From assembly GCA_015680685.1 (NCBI GenBank), contig MNCI01014977.1, positions 60,433 through 124,432 on the forward strand: a DNA stretch of 64,000 nt, in the 5' to 3' direction. Position 1 is the stretch's first letter; each line of letters opens with the position of its first letter. Both the position numbers and the translations under genes were made by a program. Below are positions 46,473 to 59,393 of this stretch, piece after piece. Under the pieces are notes generated by a model. That model was not told the origin of the DNA. It saw nothing but the letters and a program-made list of their open reading frames with translations, and did not search any database. Source of the DNA: Gnetum montanum (taxonomy: Eukaryota; Streptophyta; Gnetopsida; Gnetales; Gnetaceae).

Positions 46473-46919
46473 TGTAAAACAAAAGTTGTGGGTTGCATAA
46501 GAAATTTAGATGCATAAATAACCAACAATGCACAATGTGGAAGCAAATGGCACAAGAAATTCACATGCTTAAATAACCAGAAATGCACAATACTGATGTA
46601 AATGCAATTGACCTCCAGCCATTGATGCCTCAGATTAAACTTGGCATTCAAATTCTTCTTTCACACTAGTGCTCTGCAACAATGGTGTATGAAACCTCTA
46701 AGCATCTGTGAAAGGGACCAGAATTGCAATCTTACTATGATTCGTGGTGTCTTTTATCTCCCATCAAGAATGAATTTATAGGCCACAGAATCAGTTACCA
46801 TGAAAAATTAGAAAAAAATAAGAGACCCAGTGCCAACAAGTAAACGTGTTACCGAATATGGAGGCCACCTTGATGCGTTAATGTACATGTAAACATGAAA
46901 ACATGTAATGCATGCTAGA
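46473..46919 (-). repeat. 5' LTR of the copia element
   Basis: The plus strand starts TGTAAAACAAAAGTTGTG and ends near ATGCATGCTAGA, where the terminal CA of the partner is altered. It pairs with 41064-41530. Confidence 0.8.
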
Positions 46920-48445
46920 AAAATACCAACATTTTGATGCTTTTTTTTTCAAGGGTGTTTAGCATCAGGAAAGATTAAAAACAAATTCTTAAAGATTTGC
47001 AAGGTCCAATGTCTTTTAGGCATTAGGAAGCAATTGATTATGGCATTGTAGAAAATTTCATGTATCACAATCCTTATAGATACTTAGAGTTTTTGGGCTT
47101 AAAGAATAATATATTATTATTAAAAAATTAAAATTAAAATTTTATTATTATTATTTAAAAGAAATGGGAAGTTATGGGACACATGTTTAAAGTCCCATGT
47201 GGATTGAACACTTGTCAACTATGATAGTTATAATTAACTACCTTGGTTTTTGTAACTACTAAAAAAAGGGACGCTTGGTAATTATGGTTATAACTCCATG
47301 GTGGTTATAACTAATTATCATTAATTTATATGGTGGTTATAGCCAACCCCCATAATGTTTGTAACTTACCTCAACTTCTCATGATGTTTGTAATCACCCC
47401 GAAGCCACTATAAATAGAGCTTCAAGGGTAGAAGTGATGGAGGAATTTCTGGAAGATTGAAGATGGTAAAGCATGACTTGTTAAAGGCATCAATTTAGCT
47501 TCTTTGTTTTAATATTTTGAGTTCATTTCTTCCCATTTTGTTTTAGTTACTTAGCTAATAGTTTAAATAGTATTGTGCTTGGCATTTAATTTAGGAATTT
47601 TTCTAGGTTGTCTTTATAGCTTTTTTTCTTGCACAATATTAGACTTCTATTAAGGTTTGCCATAAAAAAGCTTACGTTGTTGAAAAGCCTCTAGAGTAAG
47701 TTAATAGTAATGTCTTAAAATTTTTTTTCATTTTGAGCATAGAAAATCTTTAATATTTTGAGACGACTAAAATAGCTTCATTATTTTAAAGTGTATTGCC
47801 TTAGTAATTCAATCCTGAAATTATCAAATTTTTCTAAAGGCTCTATTAAATGCAATCCTTAACAACTATTAACTAACCAAAATAAAAGCTCATATTTTGT
47901 TGTTTATGCAGCATTTTTGGTAGTGTAATAAGATTGTCTTTTACAAAATTGTTTATTGAGCTCAGAGGGTTTAGACAATTTGTAATAGATTGAATTGGAA
48001 TAGCTTTATTGTGAAGTGTTTCCTCATGTCAATTTATCTTGCTAAAATGTTTGAGATTCCACAAAAATCTACTTTCTTTTCTTTTCTCTTTCTAAAACCC
48101 ATTCAATCTCACTCTATTTCTAGTTTTCTTGTGAAACTTTCTCTCTAAGGAAAATTAGGAGTAAATTGGCAAAATTGTGTTCAATTTTTTTTTGTGAAAT
48201 TTTATTTGTTATAAGTAACGTACTATAAGGACTATATAGACTAAGTGATTTGACAAAATAGGAACCTTCAACAACTCACAATATTTGACAAAGCTAAATT
48301 TCTTTTATAATAGCCAATTACAGTTTCATACACAATCCAACCATTTCAACATTCACAATAACAAAAACATACTTACGACTAGTTCATTTCATAATCACTG
48401 AGTCTATTTGAAGGTATCTGGGCCTTGGTGTTGCCAAAGACTAGT
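46920..48445. other. AT-rich DNA with an LTR-like promoter segment
   Basis: An (ATT)n-rich run lies at 47105-47158. At 47215-47400 TGGTTATAACTA-type words repeat, followed by CACTATAAATAGAGCTTC (TATA box at about 47410). This is the look of a retrotransposon U3/R, possibly a solo LTR, but no partner or clean ends were found. No gene was recognised. Confidence 0.35.
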
Positions 48446-49085
48446 TGATGAGTGGTGAGGTACCCCTACACTCAACCATACGAATACGAGCATTTCACGC
48501 ACGATTCGGTCGAACTCCGCAGATGGACTAGTTGTGGTATCCAAACAATTACTTGTAGATCACAGTTCGCTATCTTCCCACCTGGACTAGTATTAGCTTT
48601 GTCACGTATGGTTTAGCCTAGAGTGAGGTGTATGATGTGGTTTCTAACCTAGTGCTACTCTTAGAGGCAATGGAAAATATCTTTAATTAAGCTAAGAGGA
48701 AAAGGGAGAGAGANNNNNNNNNNNNNNNNNNNNNNNNNNNNNNNNNNNNNNNNNNNNNNNNNNNNNNNNNNNNNNNNNNNNNNNNNNNNNNNNNNNNNNN
48801 NNNNNNNNNNNNNNNNNNNNNNNNNNNNNNNNNNNNNNNNNNNNNNNNNNNNNNNNNNNNNNNNNNNNNNNNNNNNNNNNNNNNNNNNNNNNNNNNNNNN
48901 NNNNNNNNNNNNNNNNNNNNNNNNNNNNNNNNNNNATATCGCGTACGCGATATTGCATGCAGGCCTACGATATCGGGGGTCCAATTACAGGGGTACGATA
49001 TCAAGACCTATCAAACTTGGTATCTTGTATCAAGGTTTCGATAACAAGGGTCTGATAACAGGACCCGACAAACCATGACTCATCA
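48446..49085 (-). repeat. 3' LTR of element E, interrupted by assembly gap
   Basis: The plus strand reads TGATGAGTGGTGAGG...CATGACTCATCA. Bases 48714-48935 are 222 N. The corresponding piece of the intact partner LTR, 52967-53479, is 513 bases, so the gap is under-sized or this LTR carried a deletion. Confidence 0.85.
48714..48935. other. Assembly gap (N run)
   Basis: There are 222 consecutive N. Open frames crossing it are artefacts. Confidence 1.
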
Positions 49086-49098
49086 TACCCCCACGACT
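49086..49098 (-). promoter_or_regulatory. Terminal polypurine tract of element E
   Basis: Plus-strand TACCCCCACGACT is AGTCGTGGGGGTA on the element strand, abutting the 3' LTR. Confidence 0.7.
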
Positions 49099-51072
49099 AA
49101 ATAACAACTCGTCCTCAAGTCAAAGAAAGTGAGGAACAAGTTCAATTGATTACATAGTGGATAGGTATGGGATTATTGACTGAATAGGAATTTATTTATG
49201 TCACAGTGAAGAATTAAACAAAATTTGGACACAGACACAAAAGACAAAACTTGTGGAACTCATGGGATTCTCGGTAGTGGTGGCTCCTCTATGGGTGCCT
49301 CTCCTTTGTCTTGCACAATCAGGCTTCTAAGATTGATACCGTTGAAGAAGCACTTGACGTTTCTCCTCTTCTATCCAAGGATTATGAGCAATCCATGCTG
49401 ATGTTCCAATGTTTGATGGAGTTAGCAGTTTCCATGAACATGGCAATTGCGAGAACACTTGATTGACCTTAACATGTTATGTTGCAAATAGCTGTCATTC
49501 CTCTTCATAGGCTTGGGCCCTGACCTCTCCACCTTTTGCTTGGATAGATTATGCAGTGACAGGAGTTCCATGATGGATGCTGAGTGATTGTGCCTCCTAC
49601 TCTGTATGTTCTGCATGAAGTCCTTGGCCTCTGTCTCACCTTGGTCGTTCGGTTGCACCTTGAGAAGGTCCTCCTTGTTGTCTTCTTTTAGGGGCCATCT
49701 ATAATCACACAAAGATCAATTGTTAGTAAGGTTATTGAAAAAATTCAATGATTTCATACCTTACTCATTACCTTTAATAAATTTTGAATTCTTTTCTTAG
49801 TGTGATTTTAGAGTTAGAATTTTTTTTTCAAGGAAGTTGCCCTAAAAGTTTAATGTTGGAGCTGGTTTGTTTAGGTGGCACATAAAAGGACCTTTTTTTG
49901 AGGAACGTTTGATAAAATGATGGCAAAGGAAAGAATAGATTTGACAATGAAGTACTCAAAGGGTATAAGATGATGTGGTGGTATGCAACAAGAACAAATT
50001 GCAAAAGTCACGCAAGTGGGTCCTCCCCAAAGCAGGTTCGAACCTATAATGCCCTTGCGTAACCACACCTTAAAATGTCTGTAGGCACTGGAAGGGTTAA
50101 ATGTAATCCATACCAGTTTCACAAAACACACACATGTAAATACCACCAGAATGAGGTAAGAATTCTATGCTATATGAGACACAAGCTACAATTACATGAA
50201 CAACGTGATGAGATGAACTATAGAAGGGATTGTAGAGATTGGGACATGAGGTGACTGACCTAGGGCATAGTGAATCCTGCATGTAAAGCATGATTAATGT
50301 GTCATTAACTCATTGTTCTAAGATCAGGACCAAGTCCATTCCTCTAATTAGTGACACCACATTATTTCATCCCATGATGAGCGACTATGAGAGTACTAGG
50401 ACAACAAGGCATACCACTTGACATTTTGTTTAAGGGAGGAGTGATTTTTGCTTTGTGGCACTTCCTTTGTTTTTTTTTCTTTTTTTTTTCAATTGTTGAA
50501 TCCAGAGAAGCTGCCAACCTTCAGGCATGGATGCATGTCTTTCTAGTGGGGACCCCTAGAACAACATTGGATTTTTAAGTGCCTTTTGATTACTCTTACT
50601 CCCATTTTGCATAGATCTACAAGGATCTTAGTACAACCATGTTGTGTGATAACTCTCACAGATGTCACCAAAGAGAATCTACAAGTCCCCTTGATGTCAC
50701 ACCCTAATTGTTCCCTCTTGGTCCATCCTTCTTCATTCTGGGTACAATGAACACGAAATTAATTTTAAGTTTTAAGAATGTCAAGAATATCACTGTACCC
50801 TCGACATAACTTCTTATTTGTAGAATGGATGAGTGGGTGTAATGGGCTCACTATCCAAATAATTGATCACTCAAGACTCGATAACATAGAACACACCTCA
50901 ACCAACGAGCCACATGAGTGCCTTATTCGTAGATGAGATTACTTATAAAAAGATAAAAAGACAAAAAGATAAAACAAGAAATTGAAAAATGAGAAACTGG
51001 AAGACAAAAAATTGTAAAATTAAAGAAAATGAAAAATATTTATTAATCCTGCTTATTATTAGAATGGGGGAT
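49099..51072 (-). other. Non-coding 3' spacer of element E
   Basis: The first 100 bases match B from 16737 (AACTC(G/A)TCCT(C/T)(A/G)AG, GGTATG(G/A)GATTATTGACT). The block at 50018-50380 matches D 8491-8880 (GTCTGTAGGCACT, GGGACATGAGGTG, TTTCATCCC). No ORF is supported. Confidence 0.6.
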
Positions 51073-51085
51073 ATCCCCCATAACT
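51073..51085 (-). promoter_or_regulatory. Internal (second) purine tract of element E
   Basis: Plus-strand ATCCCCCATAACT corresponds to the internal tract of B (ATCTCCCCCATGACT), about 2 kb from the terminal tract. Confidence 0.45.
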
Positions 51086-51399
51086 AAATGGTTGAGCATG
51101 GCAAGGATTAATAGTTGAAAGATGAGGATCCTTGCATGTTGGAAATATTGAAACTTGGTTATACTTATCCCATTGGGGTTCACACACCTGATTATAGTAA
51201 ACATAGTGGGGAAATTTATAAGATGTGGTTCCCGGGTAAAGAGTTGACCCACTATGATACTCGAGACCGTAAGATGGCATGCAAGGGTTGGGATGTCGTC
51301 CTCCATGGCTATATTCATTGGGTCATATGGTTTTTGGAGTGTTAATTGGTGGCCTTAATGAAGTGACACGAGGCATTGGGTTCAAAGAGAAGGATGCAC

Positions 51400-52557
51400 C
51401 ATAGTGTTGGACTTGTGCTGAGTTAGAGAATGTAGTGGCCTTGGAACGATGTTGTCCCTTCCTACGGTCATGTCTAAAGAAGGGACGTCTCTGACATTGA
51501 GGAAGTCTCTCACTGTTGTTGGCAATAGTAGCACAAGTAATGCTCGTGGATTTTTACTGTGGTGCAGACACTTCAGGAATAGTTGGTGGCAATGTAGAAG
51601 GAGGAAAAGGATGAGAATGTTGAAATTTAGGAGAAGTGTAAGGTACACAAGGTGATGTTTGTGCTGAGAACATGGGCTGATAGTACCGAGGAGAATCATA
51701 ATGTGGCGAGATAGAGTATGTTGACCTAGTTGGAGAAATAGGATGTTGGACTAGATAAGCATTTGGATTTGGATGATATGAAGGGTGTCTCCAATTTAGG
51801 GATGGCTTCCCCCACGACTGGGATTGTTGCCACTGTGATCGAACACAATATCTTTGTACAAAATCTGGGTGTAACGTGTTTCCCCAATGCTCATATAAAT
51901 GTAACAAGATTGGGCATTGGCCCTTGGGGTGATCGTATAGGAAAATGTTGCATTCATACGTATGATTCATAGTTGAGCTCTTATTTTCCTCATCCCTTCT
52001 TTCCGAATGTTTAATGATATTTTTTCCTGCTTCTTAGGTTGTCAAAACTCTATCTCCAATAATATTGATATATTCTCAACACTTTTTATGNGCCAACATC
52101 GTATTGAATTTGGTTTTAATGATCTATACCATACTTTTGCTTGGCCAACGAGTGTCATAGGAAAGAGATTGAGTTTTTGCCAACTATTATTAATGTTGTT
52201 CCATGCACATGCATCGTAGAAGGATGGTAAATGTTGTTCTGGGTCTAAGTCATAGCTTCCTGAGAAATTGGAAAAGTTGTTTAAATTGAGCTTGGGTAGG
52301 CGGCTCTCTTTACGATGCCTATGAGAGATTCGAACAGCCTCTTGTACTTGCTTTAGGCTTATAGTGGCTAGTAGGGGTTCATCGTCATTGAGTAAGTTAT
52401 GCTTTCATGCATTGGAACGATGTTGCCTTCATTTATGTTTATAAGAAACCCCCACCTCGGATTGTGTACTCCAATCTTCATTATCATATAATTCGTTAGT
52501 TCTCCAAGGAACTGCCTCACTAGATGTGGCATTATCATAGTCTTGTAGAAGAAGCAT
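51400..52557 (-). pseudogene. Partial gag of element E
   Basis: It starts at the ATG at 52557 (minus). The capsid-like segment reads LDPEQHLPSFYDACAW, SWQKLNLFPMTLVGQAKVWYRSL, parallel to WQKLKLFRRTLIKEIESWYRSLE of B. Most of the capsid's second half is deleted, and the frame resumes at the knuckle CNIFLYDHPKGQCP (51554-51970) and a proline/serine/tyrosine-rich tail. A single N is at 52091. Confidence 0.65.
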
Positions 52558-52679
52558 GATTATGAAATTGTGTGTGAATTTGTATGTGACTTTTTGTAAT
52601 TATTTCTTCCTAAAAGATATATCGTTAATTCCTATATAGCAACCTTGTATGATACAACTAATCTAGATAACTAGTACCA

Positions 52680-52697
52680 TCCCTGGCAACGGTGCCA
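52680..52697 (-). promoter_or_regulatory. Primer-binding site of element E (tRNA-Asp type)
   Basis: The element strand reads TGGCACCGTTGCCAGGGA one base inside the LTR. It is the best match in the window (16 of 18) to the recalled plant tRNA-Asp 3' complement. Confidence 0.65.
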
Positions 52698-52698
52698 A

Positions 52699-53643
52699 TG
52701 ATGAGTGGCAAGGTACCCCTACACTCAACCATACAAATATGAGCGTTTCACGTGCGATCCGGTCGAACTCCGTAGATGGACTAGTTGTGGTATCTAGACA
52801 GTTACTCGTAGATCACAGTTCACTATCTTCCCCCCTAGACTAGTATTAGCTTTGTCACGTATGGTTTAGTCTAGAGTGAGGTGTATGTTGTGGTTTCTAA
52901 CCTAGTGCTACTCCTAGAGGCAATGGAAAATATCTTTAATTAAGCTAAGAGGAAAAGGGAGAGAGAATCTAAACTAATAGGGGATGGGAAGAGAGAATCT
53001 AAGCTAGCCTAAGTGTGATGAGCATCTATTCCTTAATCATCTATACGCATCTTGGACCTCGTGCACGACTACTACTGGGATTACCAAGCATAGATCCTAG
53101 GTATGCTACTGGGTTACCAAGTAGTCACACTTAAATGCTCATGAACAAGTTGTACTCATTCCGCATTGAATAGGAGTTTAGGGTAAAGAGATGTTAACTA
53201 TGAAAGAAATGAATAACAATAAAAATTAAATAATTAAAGTAAGTGAATGCTACAATGATGAAGTAATCTTGATCTTTATTTTCGATCATGTGCGTGTCCA
53301 AGTACGTCACACTCGAATAAAGGATGCCATACAATTACAATCATCATACTACGGGCATGCACTAAGAAATAATTATAACTCTAAGAAGGAAAAACTACAA
53401 GATTTTGGATAAGGGACTAAGAACTAATGCCAAAACCAAGTGTACCACCTTTTATTTATAGGCTCATACGGGAACTGCAATATCGCGTACGCGATATTGC
53501 ATGCAGGCCTACGATATCGGGGGTCCAGTTATAGGGGTACGATATCAGGACCTATCAGACTTGGTATCTTGTATCAGGGTTTCGATAACAAGGGTCCAAT
53601 AATAGGGATCCGATAATAGGACTTGACAGACCATGACTCATCA
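52699..53643 (-). repeat. 5' LTR of element E, intact
   Basis: The plus strand reads TGATGAGTGGCAAGG...CATGACTCATCA, 945 bp. The inverted TATA region (TTTTATTTATAGG) is at 53451-53463. U3 to its right has CGCGTACGCGATATTGCATGC, TACGATATCGG and TACGATATCAGG palindromic words. Confidence 0.85.
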
Positions 53644-56600
53644 CCAGCAAACACTTAAACCATGTTTAAAGAACACCTTGGCATCCTGTGACCTTACTCA
53701 TGAGACCAAAGGCCCCCAACGTTGGCGGTCCCAAATGGTTGCCAATACTTATACACACCAAGAAGATGGTTGTGACTCACAACTCATTCTTGCTCATTAT
53801 TTTCAAGGATCATGACCTAGCCATGTCCCACACTAGCCTTAAATCTCACTATCAAAATATGGTTTTCCTTATATTGTAACCACATTAGAGCTTGTACTCA
53901 ACACATGTCCAAACTTGAAGTCCAACTATGACCTCATCACAAAAGCACTACATCTAGTAACCACTAGTGGCTAGTAAAAAATTACAATTCAAAACCACCA
54001 TGACTTTGTTGTAGGCACATTACAATTACCTTTAGCTCATGCTAGGGCCAAAAGAAAAGATTGACTCTCCATGACCCTGTTGTGCCTCTTGCGTGACTTG
54101 CATTCCATATACATTTCTTGTTATGATTACATTGCAAGGGAGCCACACTTTTCACTTAGTAAAAAAATGATAAAAATACACATTGCAATCTCAACATCAC
54201 TATGATGTAACCCATGTTCACCAACACCCTCCATTATGACCTAGCCATTACCCATTCATAACCTGTTATTTCACTTGTGTTCAATCCAAATTCTATGAAA
54301 AATAGCAAAATGATAAATCATCCAACACTCATACTAGGCCTTTAACACACATCATACACATGAATCAAAATGCTCCCAGTAATAACAATGTATCATCTAC
54401 TACCTCAAAAGTCGAATCAAATCATGTAGCTATTCCAACAATATAATTCATTGCTACAAATCAAACCAACATTGAGAAAATAATCCACATAGAACACACT
54501 AGCCACAAGCATGTCCTATTGAACCTATCTATTCTCTTACAGACCTACAACCATGCATAGAAAACCTACAACCAAAAAAAGAAAAAGGATAAAGGTATCC
54601 ACCTCAAACTAGAATCTTGATGGAATTGAAATTCAAAATCCTAAAGTAACAATTTGCTTCTTACAAAGTCCTAGATCCTCTAGAACCTAAACCAAACCTC
54701 TCTGTACATAGCCTACCTAGCACCAACTTCTTAACATTTCAAGGATCATGAGAATAGATTGAGAATTGGCTGAAAATAGAGAAGAAGAGGAAACCAAAAG
54801 AAACTAGGCCATCTGGGATTAGGATGGGAAAGATGGTAAATGAAATATTTTTTAACTTTTAAACTAACTATAACTCTTCTTTACTTTGGTTTTACATTTC
54901 CTAAGATTCCTTAATATTTTCCCTCATACCAACTAATACCAAAGGATTCGACACTTCATAACATGCATACAGGACATTACATTAAAATACCAACTAGACC
55001 CATAGACTCCATAATGTATTCATAGCATAATTACACACCCATATAAATGTCATAACATATCTTAAGTAGCCATATTACCAAATATGCATACCATACCATC
55101 CTTCATAAAATGTCATATCTTAATCCATCAAACATCATTGACTACTAGACTCATAAATCATGTTCATAAAGCATAATAATAACATCATAACACATGGTAT
55201 AGGGTCATACCTACTTGGCGTTTGGTCTTCCCCAATAACCTCTCACTCTATGAGTCACAACACCAAACTAGAAATCTAGCAAGATTAATGTGCATGATCA
55301 TAATATTACAATATTATATATATATATATATCACAATACTCATAAAGTTCATAAAATATTATTCAAATAATCTAACAAGCTATATGATCCCATGATCCTC
55401 AATCATGTTTAAACACACATCCTCATGTAGCACAATACCATAAGTTCTATGGTGAAGGGTTACACCAAGCTTCTTCATATATTTCTTGTTCTTCATGTAT
55501 CCTAGAAGTCTTAGGAGTGAGTATCTATGTTTTGGAATTATTTGCATATGTTTCTAACTCTAAGAAGAAAATTGCGATGAGACTGCGAATCATAGTTAGT
55601 TGCAATGAAGATTTAAGGGTTGCTATGAGTTATAGTTAGCTGTAATTTAGAGAAGAATAACAAATTTCATGTTTCTTATGTTAAATAGTGAGTTGTGAAC
55701 TAGTATGGATCATAGTTAGTAGGAGAAACATAGAAGAACTATTCTAGATTTTACTAGTTAAGCATGTTATAATTCATAGTATGGTTGTAGGCTAAGAAGT
55801 GCAAGGAGGCATGAACTACAATTACTTATAGTCTAAAAAATGTTTTTTTGGAAAGTGTATGAATTCATAAAAGGAAAACCAATGGTTGGGGAAGACCAAG
55901 GATTACTCTAGTAGCTATTAAAAGAATGTCTACGATCCAAAGCAAAGGCAAGAGAGCCTGAGATAACGTGAGAGGGACAAGAGCATCCAAGTAAGAGTCA
56001 AAAGACAATATTGAGAGCACTTGAGGAAGATTGTAGTTAAGGGAAGGTGAAGAATCTTCTATGAGCATTTTCTTTTCTTGAGCTTGTGTGCTTAAAGTAT
56101 GATCTATAATTGAGAATTGAGAGGAAACATGTGTGGCCTCTAAGATCCTTGGGAGAGTTGAGTGAGCTTTTCTCCTCATTTTTAATGTATTTTTTCTATT
56201 TAAGATTTGATTAATAATAGAGAAAGAGTTTCTTTATTTATTGTATTCTTGTTTTCTAAGTTAATTTAGCTTGGAAAAGTATAGAATTAAGTTTGTCCAG
56301 GGGTTATTGAGCCAGCTTCTTACTAGATCTAATGAGGATCTCCCATAGATTCCATAATCTAAGCTAACTCAAGGTGTAAACGTCCACCATAACTCTTAAT
56401 TGAATAAGAAAAGAAAAGAAAATTTATTCTTACTCAGGAAATAAATAAAATGCACAAAATGATACCAACACACTTCCAAGGATAGATAATCAATCAATAA
56501 AATCCTTACTCCATTCTCATAATACAAGGAGAACCATCAAGAGGATGATCTAATAATCAATTATTCAAGAAGAATGCTCTTACCTTCTCTCAATATTATA

Positions 56601-57349
56601 TAATGCTAATTGTCACTTACACACTTTTCTTAAGGCTATTTTTTATTTTTTTATAACCTTTGAAATGACCTTTTATGCTTCTCTAACTGTTAGTCTTTCC
56701 TTTAAAATTTGCACAATTTTTGAAAAATCAATTTTTATTAGACTATGAATGAATATGGCTTCTAGACCCTTGCAATTATTAGGCTATGATCAAAAAATGG
56801 CTTGCACCTTGTCACATTGGTGAAACTTGAATATTTTTAGCCACTATTTCTCTACTATTTCCAACTTGATGTAGCCTACATTCTTTATAATATAGTTCAT
56901 TGCAACTTGTAATAGCTCACAAATTGCTATCCAACTCAAAAACATGCATAATGTTTTAAAATACACAAATTGTAGTAAATTTTGACTTGCAGTTGCTTTC
57001 AGGAATATACTATAGTTGGTTGAAATCCAAAATTGCCTACCCAATAATAGAAAAATATAAAACAACTTTAAAAAGACTCTGAATCGTAAATATAGATATC
57101 CTATTATTTCAAGGTGCATTAAGGATGATAATTATTTTAGGGAATGGGTTGATGTATTCATCATATTCCTCACTATTTAAAAAAAAGGCTTGTATAATTT
57201 GCGTAGTAAACTTGGGATAGCATCAAGCTTCTATAAAATCAAATCATTATTATGAATCCAAATGGTGTTCTTAGGCCATTCATCATTCTAATGCATCAAG
57301 TACTCATCTTTCTTTTTGCTTTTTTTCCTTTTCTCCTAGCCTTTATTTA
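53644..57349. other. Unassigned, guanine-poor intergenic DNA
   Basis: C/A/T-biased sequence without a supported gene. A (TA)n microsatellite lies at 55309-55332. The sequence between 56.2 and 57.35 kb may hold the decayed 3' end of the minus-strand chromovirus, but no LTR was recognised. Confidence 0.35.
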
Positions 57350-59393
57350 TTACAACATAATTAGCTTTCTTGATGGGTTTGATGGAGATTGATTTCCAAA
57401 TGCATCTTTGAGAACTACAATAATTTTCTTCAAGTCTAATATAAGAACATTTCCATGATATGGAATTAAATCTAAAACATTAAAAATACAAAAATCATTA
57501 GGTAAATTAATCTCATAGGCATTAGGATTGATCTTGGACCTAATTCTGAATGGATTAATGCTCTTTGACTTGAGTTTATAGAAATGCACATTTCTCTATC
57601 TTTCTTTGCTCAAATTTATTTAATCTAAAATTCAAATTTTCTTTTTTCCTTATTCACCTTGAAAGATATATTCTTTATCTTCTCCTCCAAGTGAGACCTA
57701 ACTTGTTGATATAATTGCTTCATTTGCTCAACAAAATCACTACTCAAAGAGGCATAACCACCAAATTTCTTTAGTTCATCTATCATATTTAGGGACATAA
57801 CTATCAATAAAATGAATTTTACTTATATTGGTGTGAAAAGGATCATTATCTAAGAATTTAGCATGGATTAACATGTTTTTCCATCTTTGAGGTTGATTCT
57901 CACATAAAAATCGCAACATCTTTAACAAAGATCTATTGACAGCTTCAGTTAGCCCTTTGGCTTGAGGATGACAGGATGTAGAAAATGATAACTTTGTTTT
58001 CAACAATTTCCAAAGAGATCTTTAAAAATGACTCATGAATTTGACATCCCTATCACTCATAATATTCAATGGAATGTCATGTAATTTCATAACATATTGA
58101 AAGAATAAATGAGCAACATGAGAAGCACCACTACTTATCTTATGTGAAAGAAAATGAGCTAGATTGGTAAATTTATCTACCAAAATAAGTATAGAATAAT
58201 GACCATATCTTATCCTTGAAATATTATAAACAAAGTCTAAAGAAGCACTTTCCCAAGGAGCATTTGAGATTGGTAAAAACATGCAATGGTCATTAAAACC
58301 TTTTCCACCTTTAAAATTTTGTCAAACATAATATTACTTAACAAATTTAGCATCTCTATACATGCTTGGCCAAAAATAATTCTTGACTACTAATTCTAAT
58401 ATCTTTATTTTATCCATATGTCCAAAAATTTCACTATTATGCCTCCTAGAATCTTGAGGTTGAAATCACACTTGGAAACATACATTTTTTCATCTCTAAA
58501 ATAAACATCATTCTTAATATGATGAGCTTTCCATTTGTTAGCCCTTTCCAACAATGGTAAATTCAATTCTTTCCAAATATCAAAAAAATTAGTATCATTG
58601 GAATACAATTTGGTATCAGAATCAAAGCTATTAATCGTAATATAAGAATGAGCAATATGAATTCTAGACAAAGCATTAGTAATCACATTAGATTCACCAT
58701 TTTTATGCTTCAAGAAAAAATAAAATTCTTGATGTTTCTCAACTCATTTCCTATGTTTAGCATTTAACTTCTTTTGAGAATTTAAAAATTGAAGTTCTCT
58801 ATGATCAGTAAATAAAAGAAATTTAGATCCTAACAAATAATATCTCCAATGCTTGATTGCTTAAAGTATAGCAATTCTTTCTTATATATACTATACTTTT
58901 ATCTAGATTCATTCAACTTTTTAGAAAAGAATGCAATGTGCTTACCTCTTGTGAAAGCACATTTCCAATAGCAAGTCTACTTGCATCCATCTGTAGTTCA
59001 AAAAGTTTGGAGAAATTTGAGATTGACAAAACTAGAGAGCTACAAATTCTCTTCTTCAAAGCTTGAAATAATTTCTCTTTTTCATCATTCTATATAAAAG
59101 ATGAATTCTTCTTCAAAAAAGATAATATAGGTAATGTAATCTAGAACATAAACATCTAATAAATCTTCTATTGAAACCATCCAAACTAAGAAAATATCTC
59201 ACCTCTCCCACATCTTTAAGTGAAGACCATTCTTATACCTTGATCTTTCTTGGCTACATCTTGACTTGATTCTTGAAGACAACATCACCTACATAACCAA
59301 TTTATTTCTTCATAAAATGATAGTTAGCATTGATAACCAATTAAGCTGCATGCAACTTTAAGCATACTAATCTCAAGTGTTATACCTGCTCAT
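57350..59393 (-). pseudogene. Chromovirus-like Ty3/gypsy pol remnant, truncated by element C
   Basis: The minus strand carries the end of RT (VGDVVFKNQVK, SLDGFNRRFIRC), RNase H, a spacer-finger region (58405-58713) and integrase. Integrase reads WESASLDFVYNISRIRYGH, ILVDKFTNLAHF and MSDRDVKFMSHF at 58022-58282, then FSTSCHPQAKGLTEAVNRSL at 57776-58006. The C-terminal NAYEINLPNDFCIFNVLDLIPYHG follows at 57350-57589. It resembles Reina/CRM-type elements; no clear chromodomain was seen. The RT N-terminal part is cut at 59393 by the LTR of element C. Stops and frameshifts are frequent. Confidence 0.8.

Larger units (their letters stand above)
41064..46919 (-). mobile_element. Ty1/copia retrotransposon, complete but inactive
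   Basis: Two LTRs (41064-41530 and 46473-46919) flank gag and pol on the minus strand, with a tRNA-iMet primer site and a purine tract. The domain order gag, integrase, RT, RNase H is that of copia. Stops and frameshifts occur throughout. Flanking pentamers (AAGAA left, AAAAT right) do not give a clean target-site duplication. Confidence 0.9.
48446..53643 (-). mobile_element. Element E: non-autonomous, gag-only LTR element
   Basis: Two LTRs (48446-49085, gapped, and 52699-53643) flank a short interior with primer site, a partial gag, internal purine tract, spacer and terminal purine tract. No protease, RT, RNase H or integrase was found. Flanking pentamers CTAGT and CCAGC could be a decayed target-site duplication (two transitions), which is weak. 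LTR termini and purine tracts match B and C, but the LTR interior is a different subfamily. Confidence 0.75.

Noticed and set aside
48661-49004. Open frames of about 100 codons across the N run
   Set aside because: They are made of undetermined bases.
55309-55332. (TA)n run as a functional site
   Set aside because: Ordinary microsatellite without context.
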